DNA from: Oceanobacter sp. 1_MG-2023
Lineage (GTDB): Bacteria > Pseudomonadota > Gammaproteobacteria > Pseudomonadales > Oceanobacteraceae
DNA length: 64,000 bases
Assembly (NCBI RefSeq): GCF_030689025.1
Contig: NZ_JAUYWA010000002.1
Coordinates: 226,994-290,993, forward strand
Direction: 5' to 3'
Shown: positions 28,501 through 36,216 of the stretch, piece after piece
How positions within the stretch are numbered: the first letter of the stretch is position 1
Layout: the number at the start of each line of letters is the position of its first letter
Made by a program: the position numbers and the translations under genes
Notes under the pieces: generated by a model
The model's database searches: none
Seen by the model: only the letters and a program-made list of their open reading frames with translations
Told to the model about the DNA's origin: nothing

Positions 28501-29263
28501 CAGTCGCGCCTTGCTGGAGCAGGCCGAACAGGCCTGCCATCAGATCCTGGCAGACCCGCAGGCGGCGATTTATCAACAAACGGCACTGGCTGACGTAGAG
28601 CAGGTGTTAGCCGAGTTAACCACCCGGCTGGAACAACTGAACCAACGGGCTGGTGAAATCAGTCACGCGCTCCACTCCGACCAGACCCGGCGCGACAGTC
28701 AGCAAGCGCTGTTTGATCAAATCGCAGCGTTCCAGCGAGACTATGACGATATCAGCTATCTGCATGGCCTGATTGGCTCACGGGACGGCGCCAAATTCCG
28801 TAACTTTGCCCAAGGCCTGACGCTGGACAATCTGGTGGTACTGGCCAATCAGCAGCTGCAACGATTACACGGCCGTTACTTGTTGCAGCGCAAACAGAAT
28901 GCGGGTCTGGAGCTTAGTGTGCTGGATACCTGGCAGGGCGATGCCGAACGGGATATCACCACCCTGTCGGGAGGTGAAAGTTTTCTGGTGAGCTTGGCGC
29001 TGGCGCTGGCGTTGTCGGATCTGGTCAGCCACAAAACCAGCATCGACTCGCTGTTTCTGGATGAGGGTTTTGGCACGCTGGACAGCGAGACACTGGATAT
29101 TGCCCTCGATGCGCTGGATAACCTCAATGCCTCCGGCAAAATGATCGGCGTTATCAGCCATGTGGAGGCAATGAAAGAACGGATTCCAACCCAGCTGCAG
29201 GTGATCAAAAAAAGCGGCTTGGGTATCAGTGAGCTGGATCCGATATATCGCATGACACAATAA
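25514..29263 (+). CDS. sbcC: SbcC ATPase subunit of SbcCD
   Basis: This 1249-residue SMC/Rad50-like protein has the Walker A ITGPTGAGKTTLLDA near residue 34. Two long, glutamine-rich coiled-coil arms surround the zinc hook GDPCPLCGSQEHP near residue 599. The ABC signature TLSGGESFLVSLALALALSD lies near residue 1153, and Walker B DSLFLDEGFGTLDSET follows it. It works with SbcD in cutting hairpins and processing blocked double-strand ends. An odd feature is a four-fold tandem repeat of QQQW-type units at residues 679-695 in the second arm. It is translationally coupled to sbcD. Confidence 0.96.
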   Translation: MKILSLQFKNLNSLKGEWKIDFTQAPFSDNGLFAITGPTGAGKTTLLDAICLALYHQTPRLGQITTSSNQIMTRGCADCAAEVQFDVKGMAYRAHWSMRRSRGKVDGNLQPACVELAEVASGKVLATQLRAKSEIIEAITGLDFSRFTKSILLSQGEFAAFLNANASARSELLEELTGTEIYGQISMRVHEHHASAKQQLAELHARAQGVQLLDDAQKQQLQEEAGQLQQQQTAIKHEIATTSAHRDWWQQYDLARKQRITQAERLQAAEDHLASALSDIQRLQRSEPAVQLQTPYRLLQAIRSEIEQHQQDCRQKQAQQHQLAAELASATTRLTGQSQALATAKTRHQQQEQLLNDQVVPLDQQLLAQQDKLRELQQAIDDELRQQTGHQQHLEHLSEQRQSQTQQQAKVEHYLTQQAADQSLKQYLGQWQQQARQIQAAKQQLAQQREKEVELQQQLTRQQGQQQQAQQQYQEADSAATTKEQAWQQAVQALAGASRELGTLDQLEQQRTGQLEQYSVLLSLLSISKQWQSLAAEQRDKQAIAEDRQRQCTHVEQTLSQLKGQYQQQQQLVQALTQLVTQDEQLAHYRAALQAGDPCPLCGSQEHPQLDADKHQEALNGGLSRDSQHITEKLDAERVLDSIREQGQEAKETLASSQRYQQELAQRLTDIQVEQADLQQQWQQQWQQQWEQQWQSSIAKSEQDILLTIADTLALERQITRHQAEQQRYGEAIQQLNALNKQCEQARQQRDHALQQLTSARTGLALADQAITNGRQMLDDHQQQQALTAQQAETLWQTFVTQLSEQGYPAPSPAELALWLAARQQDSQKWDDHIRQQEQLKASLNRLDADYQHCQQQLDKVKQQLTDTREKQTRLKQTVTTLQAQRYQLFGDKSVRQERDNSITALRQAEADYQTAQHQQHTVSSQHQALQAELTTQQHGLDRLQARLDEQQSDWQSQLAASPFATEADFLQALLPEAERQRLQLQKQQLDNELERSRALLEQAEQACHQILADPQAAIYQQTALADVEQVLAELTTRLEQLNQRAGEISHALHSDQTRRDSQQALFDQIAAFQRDYDDISYLHGLIGSRDGAKFRNFAQGLTLDNLVVLANQQLQRLHGRYLLQRKQNAGLELSVLDTWQGDAERDITTLSGGESFLVSLALALALSDLVSHKTSIDSLFLDEGFGTLDSETLDIALDALDNLNASGKMIGVISHVEAMKERIPTQLQVIKKSGLGISELDPIYRMTQ
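27548..27598 (+). repeat. 12-bp tandem coding repeat in sbcC (QQQW units)
   Basis: Four imperfect 12-bp units of the type CAACAATGGCAA encode QQQW, QQQW, QQQW, EQQW in the SbcC coiled coil. Because the unit is a multiple of three, copy-number change by slippage would keep the reading frame. Confidence 0.8.
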
Positions 29264-29305
29264 ACGGCGTGAGGAAACGGCGTGAGGTCGTTGTGACTCT
29301 GGCGA

Positions 29306-29665
29306 TCAGTCAGCATCCGCCAAGGGCAGCAGCCGCTTTTTGTAGGCGGTGGCGTTCATATCCCGAATATCAATGCTGAGGCTGGTGACATCGGGTAACT
29401 GCTTGGCCAGCACCTGCCGCAGATTGATTGCCAGCTGTTCTTTTTGCTGGTCAGTGCGACCCTCGAGCAGCGACAAGGTAATATGAAGGAAGGTTTCGTC
29501 GTCTCGGCGCAGTAAAAAATGGTCGTACGGCATGGCCCGTACCTTGATGTCTTGCGGTTGGATAATACCGCCCTGGCAGGCGGCTTCGAACAGCTGTTGC
29601 ATCAAGGGGCGCAACGGGGTTGTTTGCTCGATCACACGAGCGTATTCAATGACCAGGTGAGGCAT
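29306..29665 (-). CDS. 5-carboxymethyl-2-hydroxymuconate isomerase (CHMI) family protein
   Basis: This 119-residue protein matches the CHMI family of the tautomerase superfamily. It begins MPHLVIEYARVIE, with the family's Pro-2 general base, and continues with KVRAMPYDHFLLRRDDETFLH. In homoprotocatechuate breakdown CHMI isomerises 5-carboxymethyl-2-hydroxymuconate. The rest of that pathway is not in the window, so the true substrate may differ. It is 170 bp downstream of the GS-like gene on the same strand and may belong to that catabolic cluster, but it could be independent. It is convergent with sbcC, 42 bp away. Confidence 0.85.
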   Translation of the reverse strand: MPHLVIEYARVIEQTTPLRPLMQQLFEAACQGGIIQPQDIKVRAMPYDHFLLRRDDETFLHITLSLLEGRTDQQKEQLAINLRQVLAKQLPDVTSLSIDIRDMNATAYKKRLLPLADAD

Positions 29666-29835
29666 ATTAATCTCTGATATCCGGATAAATGACGGGATGC
29701 ATGGCTGGGTCGACTGGGTAATCGGCTATGGATCAGGGTCCGTCGTGTGTGCGCTTGAAGGGCCGGCAGACAAGATAAAGAGCCGCGCACACCATGGGCA
29801 TACACAGACTCTCACTGCTCTGGGCTGGCACCGTA

Positions 29836-31293
29836 CTAGAACAGGTTAAAGTATTCCCGCTCTTCCCACTCTGAAACTGTGGTCAGGTAACGATTCCACT
29901 CGGCTTTTTTCAAGTGCGCATAATAGTCGACAAAGGTGTCGCCAAACTGCTGGCGGTACAGCGCACTGCTTTCGAACAGCTGTACGGCGTCCATCAGACA
30001 CTGGGGCAGGGTTTCTGCGCCGGTATCGTAGGGTTTGGATACCGGTGCTGGTGGTTCCAGTTCACGGTTGACGCCATCCATACCACTAATGATCTGGGAG
30101 GCCAGATACAGGTAAGGGTTGGCAGCGGGTTCGCCGACGCGGTTTTCAATCCGGCTGGCGTTGTCACCGGGGTTGGCCAGACAGCGCACCATGGCACCCC
30201 GATTGTCTTTACCCCATTGGATCCGGTCGGGGGCCAGCGTAAACGGACGATAACGTTTGTAACCGTTAATGGTGGGTGTCGACAGCACACAGCTGGCTTT
30301 GGCATGGGCCAGAATACCGGCGATCCAGTGCTGGCCGAGGCGTGAAATCGGTTCTCCAGCGGCCGGTTCAAAGCAGTTGTTGCTGTGCTCCAGCGATACA
30401 ATCGACTGGTGCAAATGCCAGCCGCTGGCCATGGAGTCCTCAAACCGTGGTCGACACATAAAGGTGGCGTGCAGGCCGTTACGCTGACACACCTGTTTGA
30501 CCATGGAACGGAACAGAATCATGTTGTCGGCTTGTTGCAACGCCGGAGCCGGGTCAAAGGTGACTTCAAACTGGCTGGGGCCAAACTCCACTTCTAACGA
30601 GCGTACGGGCAAATCCAGACCTTGGGCGTTCCGGCGAATCAGGTCGAACACCTCTTCCATCTCATCGTAGCGGTCTTCGGTCAGGTACTGATAACCCTGA
30701 TTCAGTAACTCGGTTGTTGGCGGTGGGCCTGGTTGACCGGCATCGTCGAGGCCACGAGGCTTGTTGATGGTGCGGAAAACATGAAATTCCACTTCCAGCC
30801 CGGCAATAAATTCATAACCCTGATCATTCAGTTGTTGCTGGGCTTTTTTCAGCATGGCACGGGTCGACAGTTCAACTGGCGTACCGTCGGTCTGATACAG
30901 GTCGGCCAGTATCCAGCCGGTATGGGGCGACCACGGCAGGATTTTAAATGTGGTTGGGTCGGGCAGCATCAGTACGTCGCTGGCGCCGGTCATTTGTCCT
31001 TCGCCAAACCCGGCGTCATCTTGCCAGACTGAAAACACCGTCCGATGCGAGGTGTCTTTCAGCAGCATGGTCGAGCTCATGGTGATGCCTTTGTTCAAGG
31101 CAGACGCCAGGCCGCTGGCAACGATGGTCTTGCCACGCAGTACGCCGTGCTGGTCAACAAACGACACCCGAATGACTTCGAGGTTGCAGGTTTGCATGGT
31201 GTCGAGCAGGGTTTTGCAGGCAGAAATCTGTTCCTGACTCCACAAATTGTATTTACCGGAAAAGCTGTTTTCGTCGTCGAATACACCGGTCAT
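29836..31293 (-). CDS. Glutamine synthetase-like gamma-glutamyl ligase
   Basis: The 485-residue protein carries the glutamine synthetase catalytic barrel: EFIAGLEVEFHVF near residue 153, SLEVEFGPSQFEVTF near residue 230, SGWHLHQSIVSL near residue 290, INGYKRYRPF near residue 335 and SRIENRVGEPAANPYLYLA near residue 378. It differs from housekeeping GlnA in its N-terminal domain. It fits the group that gamma-glutamylates amines, such as PuuA and the gamma-glutamylanilide synthases. The ATG at 31293 follows GAGGAGAAAACC; the extension to 31512 was rejected. It lies 64 bp after the Rieske oxygenase gene in the same operon, which suggests activation of an amine substrate before or after oxidation. 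Confidence 0.85.
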   Translation of the reverse strand: MTGVFDDENSFSGKYNLWSQEQISACKTLLDTMQTCNLEVIRVSFVDQHGVLRGKTIVASGLASALNKGITMSSTMLLKDTSHRTVFSVWQDDAGFGEGQMTGASDVLMLPDPTTFKILPWSPHTGWILADLYQTDGTPVELSTRAMLKKAQQQLNDQGYEFIAGLEVEFHVFRTINKPRGLDDAGQPGPPPTTELLNQGYQYLTEDRYDEMEEVFDLIRRNAQGLDLPVRSLEVEFGPSQFEVTFDPAPALQQADNMILFRSMVKQVCQRNGLHATFMCRPRFEDSMASGWHLHQSIVSLEHSNNCFEPAAGEPISRLGQHWIAGILAHAKASCVLSTPTINGYKRYRPFTLAPDRIQWGKDNRGAMVRCLANPGDNASRIENRVGEPAANPYLYLASQIISGMDGVNRELEPPAPVSKPYDTGAETLPQCLMDAVQLFESSALYRQQFGDTFVDYYAHLKKAEWNRYLTTVSEWEEREYFNLF

Positions 31294-31357
31294 GGTTTTC
31301 TCCTCGCAGGGCCTGTTACCGCAGTAACACACCCTGACGCTTGATGTTGGTTTAGGC

Positions 31358-32680
31358 TTACAGTTCAGCGTCCCAGTCGCAGGCGGCACGGCGTTGCTGA
31401 TCGCTGGTTTGCCAAACGCTTTCCCAGTCCTGGGTTGGTGCGATGGCGTCAATGGCGATAGGGCCTTTGATATCGCGTGCCTGGGCGGCACTAAGCTGTA
31501 ATGGCAGTTCACTTAAATCGCCGCCATCACTGATGATCTTCATGGCTTTACGCAGTTTGCGGCGATGCTGGATGATGGCCTTGTCGGTGGTGCCCAGGTG
31601 TTCGTTGGTACGATCCTGGATATTGCCCATGGATTCACAGGCCCACTGGTCGTGGACATTGATGTCCATGCCCATACCGGTCCAGGTCAGGGTTTCCTGT
31701 TCTTTCTTGTTATAACCATAGTGGTTGCGCTTGTTCCGGATCGGGGCGTAGTCGGGCAGGGTGTGTTCTTGCAGGCGCTGGGCACGCATGGTGTCCTTGT
31801 CGACCGGGTTGCCAAAACTGGTGAACATCGAGAACCAGTAGCAGTTTTCGTCGTCGATCGGTACATGCCACTGGGTGATGGTCATTTCATTCGACATCGG
31901 AATGGTAATGGCGCACGGGAATACCTGGTTGGTCAGGCGCACATGGCTGGTGCCGTTTTGCAGATCACGCAGGGCGATGATGCGCATGCCGTAATCGGTG
32001 TCCTTGACGATGATTTCCGGGCGATCAAACTCGCGCAAGACCTGGGTCATGGGAATATTGGTATCGGCGGCGGTGTCGCGGAATTGCTTGCCGTAGCTGT
32101 CTTCCGGGTCTTCATCGAGCAGGAAGCGGTGCAGGAATGAGGCGTGCGCCGGGTCGATGCCGACTTCCAGTGCTTGCAGCCAATTGCATTCCCACAGGCC
32201 TTTAAAAGCAAAGACGTGGGTGTCTGGGGCTTTGAAGCAGTCGAAATCCGGGAAGGCGGGTGGCTCGCCGGTGCCCAGGAAGGCGAAAATAATGCCGTTC
32301 ACTTCATGCAGCGGGTAGGAGTTGATGCGGATTTTTTCGTGCATCTTTGAGCCTTCCGGCTCCGCGGGCTGGTCAACACATTGACCCTGGGCATCGAATT
32401 TCCAACCATGGAAGGGGCAGCGGATACCGCCTTCTTCCTTGCGGCCGAAACACATATCGGCACCCCGGTGCGGACAATGACGATCCATCAGCACCAGTTT
32501 ATCGTCTTCGTTACGGAAGAGGGCCAGTTCTTCACCCAGCAGGTTGACGGGTACGACCGGGCGGTCGCTGTCCAGCTCTTCGGACAGGGCGGCAGGCATC
32601 CAGTATTGGCGTAACAGTTTACCGGCTGGATCGGATGCCTTTACAAGGCTGAGTTCGTTGTTTTTTTCCTGGCTCATCAT
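31358..32680 (-). CDS. Rieske non-heme iron oxygenase, alpha subunit (phthalate dioxygenase-like)
   Basis: This 440-residue oxygenase has the Rieske ligands in DRHCPHRGADMCFG and GGIRCPFHGWKFD (C-x-H and C-x-x-H, near residues 68-90). The mononuclear iron site is DPAHASFLH near residue 176. The N-terminal DPAGKLLRQYWMPAALSEEL is typical of the phthalate-4,5-dioxygenase / LigX-like branch, which performs ring hydroxylation or O- and N-demethylation. Electrons probably come from the ferredoxin and FAD reductase encoded just upstream. The start is preceded by AGGAGA. There is no beta subunit, as expected for this branch. The substrate is unknown. Confidence 0.92.
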   Translation of the reverse strand: MMSQEKNNELSLVKASDPAGKLLRQYWMPAALSEELDSDRPVVPVNLLGEELALFRNEDDKLVLMDRHCPHRGADMCFGRKEEGGIRCPFHGWKFDAQGQCVDQPAEPEGSKMHEKIRINSYPLHEVNGIIFAFLGTGEPPAFPDFDCFKAPDTHVFAFKGLWECNWLQALEVGIDPAHASFLHRFLLDEDPEDSYGKQFRDTAADTNIPMTQVLREFDRPEIIVKDTDYGMRIIALRDLQNGTSHVRLTNQVFPCAITIPMSNEMTITQWHVPIDDENCYWFSMFTSFGNPVDKDTMRAQRLQEHTLPDYAPIRNKRNHYGYNKKEQETLTWTGMGMDINVHDQWACESMGNIQDRTNEHLGTTDKAIIQHRRKLRKAMKIISDGGDLSELPLQLSAAQARDIKGPIAIDAIAPTQDWESVWQTSDQQRRAACDWDAEL

Positions 32681-32717
32681 AGTGGGTATCTCCTGCGATC
32701 AAGCAATCATCAGCGAA

Positions 32718-34025
32718 TTAGGTAAAGCTTTTCAGGCGCACAGCGGTATCGGCAGCGGCGTCTTTGGGCAATGGGAAACGTTGGCTAACCAGCTTGCGGG
32801 CGGCAAGGTGGTCGGCAGCGGCGTTGACGGAATCGACGCGGATCAGCCGCTCATTCTGGTAGTACAGCAGCGAGAATTTGCCGCTGGCGATGTCGCCACG
32901 AACAATCAGGTCGTCGTAATCCATGGCGTCGCCCACCATTTGTAATTTGATGTCTTTCTGGTCAGACCAGAACCAGGGTGCTACTGGCTCCGGCGCTGGC
33001 TGGCCGGTGATATTGGCGGCGACCGTTTTGGCCTGTTCCAGAGCGTTTTGTATGGATTCAATATGCGTGGTGCGGCCATCGGCCCGGGTCGTGATGGTGC
33101 AATCCCCACAGGCGTACACTGCCGGGTCGGAGGTGCAGCCGCCGGGGTCGACCAGAATGCCGTTCTGACAGGCCAGTCCGGCGTCTTGGGCGAGCTGGTC
33201 ATTGATGGTGGCACCAATACCGACCACCACCAGATCGGCGGTGAGTGTCTGGCCATTGCTCAGTTGCAAACAGGTCTGGTGAGCGCGGTTATTGGTGTTG
33301 TTCTTATGGGTGTCCGGGTTCTGCGTGTTTTGTGGATAAGAGTGGGTGTCCGGGTTCTGTGTCCGGTTCTGTGTGGTCAGGCGCTCAACGGTGGTGTCAA
33401 AGCAGAATGCAACGCCGTTCTGTTCATGGGTCTGCTGCATAAAAGCCGACAGCTGTGCCGGAAACAGGCGGCTCAGGATACGGCTGCCGTGTTCGACCAC
33501 CGTCACCTGTTTGCCGAGGCTGACAGCGGTGGACGCGACTTCCAGACCAATAAAGCCGGAACCGATGACCACGATGGACTGGGCCGCATCAAAATCCGCC
33601 TTGAGGGCAATGGCGTCATCCAGATCCCGTAACACCCGCACCCCCGGCATACCAGCGGCGGCCGGTAAGGTTCGGGCACTGGCACCGGTGGCGATGACCA
33701 GCTGGTCGTAGTGAAAGGTGACTTCGCGGTTATCGTGCCAGGCACTGACGCTTTGGTGCTGACGATCAATCTGCAAGGCGCGGTGATTCAGGAGCAGAGT
33801 GATGTCCTTTTGTTGATAAAAGGCTTCCCCGCGCAAGGCCAGACGCTGGTTGTCGAGGGCTTCTTTCAGGTATGCCTTTGACAGCGGTGGCCGCTGGTAG
33901 GGCAAATGGGTACCGGCTTCCAGCAGGGTAATCGGCAAGTGATAGCCGTTATCCCGCAGTGAAGCCGCAACCTGTACACCGGCATGAGACGCACCAATAA
34001 TCAGGGTGCCTGCTGCATGGCTCAT
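32718..34025 (-). CDS. FAD-dependent ferredoxin reductase of the Rieske system
   Basis: The 435-residue protein is a putidaredoxin/rhodocoxin-reductase type flavoprotein. An FAD-binding GTLIIGASHAGVQVAASL sits at the N-terminus, YQRPPLSKAYLK near residue 45, a second nucleotide-binding SIVVIGSGFIGLEVAS near residue 148, and AVYACGDCT near residue 310. It should pass electrons from NAD(P)H to the adjacent 2Fe-2S ferredoxin. Between about residues 219 and 250 it carries a low-complexity insert with repeated TQNPDTH units, absent from the family, encoded by REP-like DNA. The start at 34025 overlaps the ferredoxin stop (ATGA). Confidence 0.92.
   Translation of the reverse strand: MSHAAGTLIIGASHAGVQVAASLRDNGYHLPITLLEAGTHLPYQRPPLSKAYLKEALDNQRLALRGEAFYQQKDITLLLNHRALQIDRQHQSVSAWHDNREVTFHYDQLVIATGASARTLPAAAGMPGVRVLRDLDDAIALKADFDAAQSIVVIGSGFIGLEVASTAVSLGKQVTVVEHGSRILSRLFPAQLSAFMQQTHEQNGVAFCFDTTVERLTTQNRTQNPDTHSYPQNTQNPDTHKNNTNNRAHQTCLQLSNGQTLTADLVVVGIGATINDQLAQDAGLACQNGILVDPGGCTSDPAVYACGDCTITTRADGRTTHIESIQNALEQAKTVAANITGQPAPEPVAPWFWSDQKDIKLQMVGDAMDYDDLIVRGDIASGKFSLLYYQNERLIRVDSVNAAADHLAARKLVSQRFPLPKDAAADTAVRLKSFT
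33296..33380. repeat. In-frame REP-like repeat insertion inside the reductase gene
   Basis: GGGTGTCCGGGTTCTG occurs at 33308-33323 and again at 33344-33359, followed by a partial copy TGTCCGGTTCTGTG at 33360. The GTGGGTGTCC core is the same as in the repeats around the RAYT gene at 39.5-41.2 kb. The insert adds residues rich in Q, N, P, D, T and H without breaking the frame. Confidence 0.75.
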
Positions 34026-34357
34026 GACTGGCATTCCGGTACTTCAAAAATAACACCGGCCATGGCTTCGGTGGCCAGCAGCTGGCAGCTCAAGCGGCTG
34101 CCCGGTCGACGTTCGGCAGCGGTTTCTTCGAGCATTTCCAGCTCTTCATCGTTCGCGGGCGTGACGCTGTCGAGCAGGCTGTCGGGCAAGTAAAGGTGAC
34201 AGGTCGCGCACATACAGCTGCCGCCACATTCGGCTTCGATGCCGTCGATGTTATTGACAATGGCCGCCTGCATGATGTTCTGTCCCAGCGGCGCGTCAAT
34301 ATGCTGGATGTTGCCGTCCGGGAGTTTGAATCCGATGTGAATGGTGGCGTTGCTCAT
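34022..34357 (-). CDS. 2Fe-2S ferredoxin, adrenodoxin/putidaredoxin type
   Basis: This 111-residue ferredoxin has the vertebrate-type cluster ligands in AECGGSCMCATCHLY (C-x5-C-x2-C) and a fourth cysteine in SRLSCQL near residue 91. It should carry electrons from the FAD reductase to the Rieske oxygenase. It overlaps the reductase start by 4 bp. It follows the TRAP permease gene by 32 bp, which places the transporter and oxygenase in one operon. Confidence 0.93.
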   Translation of the reverse strand: MSNATIHIGFKLPDGNIQHIDAPLGQNIMQAAIVNNIDGIEAECGGSCMCATCHLYLPDSLLDSVTPANDEELEMLEETAAERRPGSRLSCQLLATEAMAGVIFEVPECQS

Positions 34358-34389
34358 AATGATTATCCCCTTGAAAACGGAGTGTCAGT

Positions 34390-35688
34390 TCAGTTGCCCA
34401 GAAGCTCTGGTAAAAACAGTGAAATAGCAGGAAAAGCGATCAGGATGGCCAGCCGTAAAAAGTCGGCCAGGACGAAGGGAATAACTCCAACCATGACATC
34501 GTTGATCTTGAGGTTTTTGGTGGCACCCTGTACCACAAACAGGTTCATGCCGACGGGGGGCGAAATCAGCCCGGTTTCGACCGTGACCACGGCAATAATG
34601 CCGAACCAGATCGGATCAAAGCCGCTGGCAACAATCACCGGATAAAAAATCGGCACGGTAAGCAGAATCATGGCCAGACTTTCGAGAAAGCAGCCCATCA
34701 CAATGTAGAACACCACAATCAGCGCCATCACCATCCAGGGGGAGAGCTGATAGGCATCAATCATATCGACCATGGCGAACGAGACCTGGCTGACCGATAA
34801 CAAGAAGCCAAAGACTTCGGCACCAATCAGAATCACAAAGATGGTTGATGTGACGGCCACGGCTTCGGTAACGGCCTCGCGGAAATCATCCCAGCCCAGG
34901 CCACGTACCAGCGCAAAGACCAGCGCCAGTCCAGCGCCTACGCCACCGGCTTCGGTGGGGGAAAACAAACCGCCGTACAAACCGCCCATCACCAGACCAA
35001 ACAACAGCCCTACAGGAGCAAATTGCAGCAAGGCTTTGCGCAGTGAACTGTTCTCGTCGGGTGCTTGTTCACCGGAGGGTTTCCACTTCCGCACCATCAC
35101 GGTGACGGTAGCCAGATAGAGCGCATAAGCCAGCAAGCCCGGCAGGAATCCGGCCAGAAACATATCGCCGACCGATTGTTCGGTAATCAGCGCGTACAGC
35201 AACAGCGCGACCGACGGCGGAATCATGATGCCCAGGGTGCCCCCGGCGGCCAGCGATCCAGCGGCCAGACGAGGGTGATAACCCTGTTTCATCATTTCCG
35301 GGTAAGCCACCCGGGTCATGGTCGACGCTGTTGCCAAGGAAGAACCGGAAATGGCCGAAAATGCCGCGCTGCCACTGACCGCAGCCAGTGCCAGACTGCC
35401 ATTCCAGCCCTTGGTGAAATAACGGGCAGACTCAAACAGGTCTTTGGAGAATCCGGCCCGAGCGGCCAGACTGCCCATTAACAGAAATAAAGGAATCAGG
35501 GTGAACGAGTAGTTGGATGCGGTTTCGAAAGCCGCGGTTTCCAGCACGTTGAGTGCTGGCTCCGGGCCAACGATCAGGGCAAAGCCTGAAGCACCCACCA
35601 AAATCATGGCCAGACCAACCGGGCACCCCAGTGCCAACAACATCAGAATGACCACCATGCCACCCAGACCAATTACAAGAGGATCCAT
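34390..35688 (-). CDS. dctM: TRAP transporter large permease (DctM family)
   Basis: This 432-residue, highly hydrophobic protein has the DctM layout of about 12 membrane segments. Conserved blocks include AAVSGSAAFSAISGSSLATA near residue 102 and GGTLGIMIPPSVALLLYALI near residue 148. It is the sodium-driven import channel of a TRAP system for a small organic anion. It pairs with the DctQ protein 15 bp upstream and the DctP binding protein before that. The neighbouring oxygenase genes suggest it imports their substrate. Confidence 0.93.
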   Translation of the reverse strand: MDPLVIGLGGMVVILMLLALGCPVGLAMILVGASGFALIVGPEPALNVLETAAFETASNYSFTLIPLFLLMGSLAARAGFSKDLFESARYFTKGWNGSLALAAVSGSAAFSAISGSSLATASTMTRVAYPEMMKQGYHPRLAAGSLAAGGTLGIMIPPSVALLLYALITEQSVGDMFLAGFLPGLLAYALYLATVTVMVRKWKPSGEQAPDENSSLRKALLQFAPVGLLFGLVMGGLYGGLFSPTEAGGVGAGLALVFALVRGLGWDDFREAVTEAVAVTSTIFVILIGAEVFGFLLSVSQVSFAMVDMIDAYQLSPWMVMALIVVFYIVMGCFLESLAMILLTVPIFYPVIVASGFDPIWFGIIAVVTVETGLISPPVGMNLFVVQGATKNLKINDVMVGVIPFVLADFLRLAILIAFPAISLFLPELLGN

Positions 35689-35703
35689 CGTATTACCTTT
35701 TGG

Positions 35704-36192
35704 TTAGTCGTCTTGGGAAACAGGGCGTTGCGGATGCCGCGCCAGCCACAGGCCCGTCAGCACAATGGCAACGCAGCACACCGTCAGTGCGCCATAAAAC
35801 AGATACAGCGGAATGCCGAGGTCCTGGGAACGATCACCACGGTCGATCATTTCAACCATGGTGCCGAAAAACAGCCAGCCAATAACGGCTGCAAACGCGG
35901 CCAGCAACAGATGCCAGATACGCTCCAGCACCCGCTTGAGAAGGTCGGGTAATTTATCGAGTAACAACTCGACACTCACCAGCCCATGAGTGGCTGCCCG
36001 AGGCAGCGAGGCAAACACCATGATGAGCAGGGAATAACTGGCCAGCTCGACCGAGCCAGGCATGACCAGTTGCAGTTCTCCGCCACTGATGTCGAACACC
36101 AGACGTCCCAGAACGCTGGAAACGACCACAAACAACATGCATACCAGGGCCACGAAGGCCACTTTGTCGAAAAATCGAATGATTGTTTCCAC
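35704..36192 (-). CDS. dctQ: TRAP transporter small permease (DctQ family)
   Basis: This 162-residue protein has four predicted membrane segments and the DctQ pattern, with GRLVFDISGGELQ early and VSVELLLDKLPDLLK in the middle. The start is a GTG at 36192 preceded by AGGGAG. It bridges DctP and DctM in the TRAP complex. It lies 24 bp downstream of dctP and 15 bp before dctM. Confidence 0.88.
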   Translation of the reverse strand: METIIRFFDKVAFVALVCMLFVVVSSVLGRLVFDISGGELQLVMPGSVELASYSLLIMVFASLPRAATHGLVSVELLLDKLPDLLKRVLERIWHLLLAAFAAVIGWLFFGTMVEMIDRGDRSQDLGIPLYLFYGALTVCCVAIVLTGLWLARHPQRPVSQDD

Positions 36193-36216
36193 CTTGATTC
36201 TCCCTGCTCAGATCAC

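Noticed and set aside
29836..31293. Housekeeping glutamine synthetase GlnA
   Set aside because: The N-terminal domain differs and the gene is in a Rieske/TRAP operon under an IclR regulator, which fits the gamma-glutamyl-amine ligase group better.
33296..33380. Frameshift or sequencing error in the ferredoxin reductase
   Set aside because: The frame stays open on both sides with normal family motifs; the extra stretch is a clean in-frame repeat insertion.
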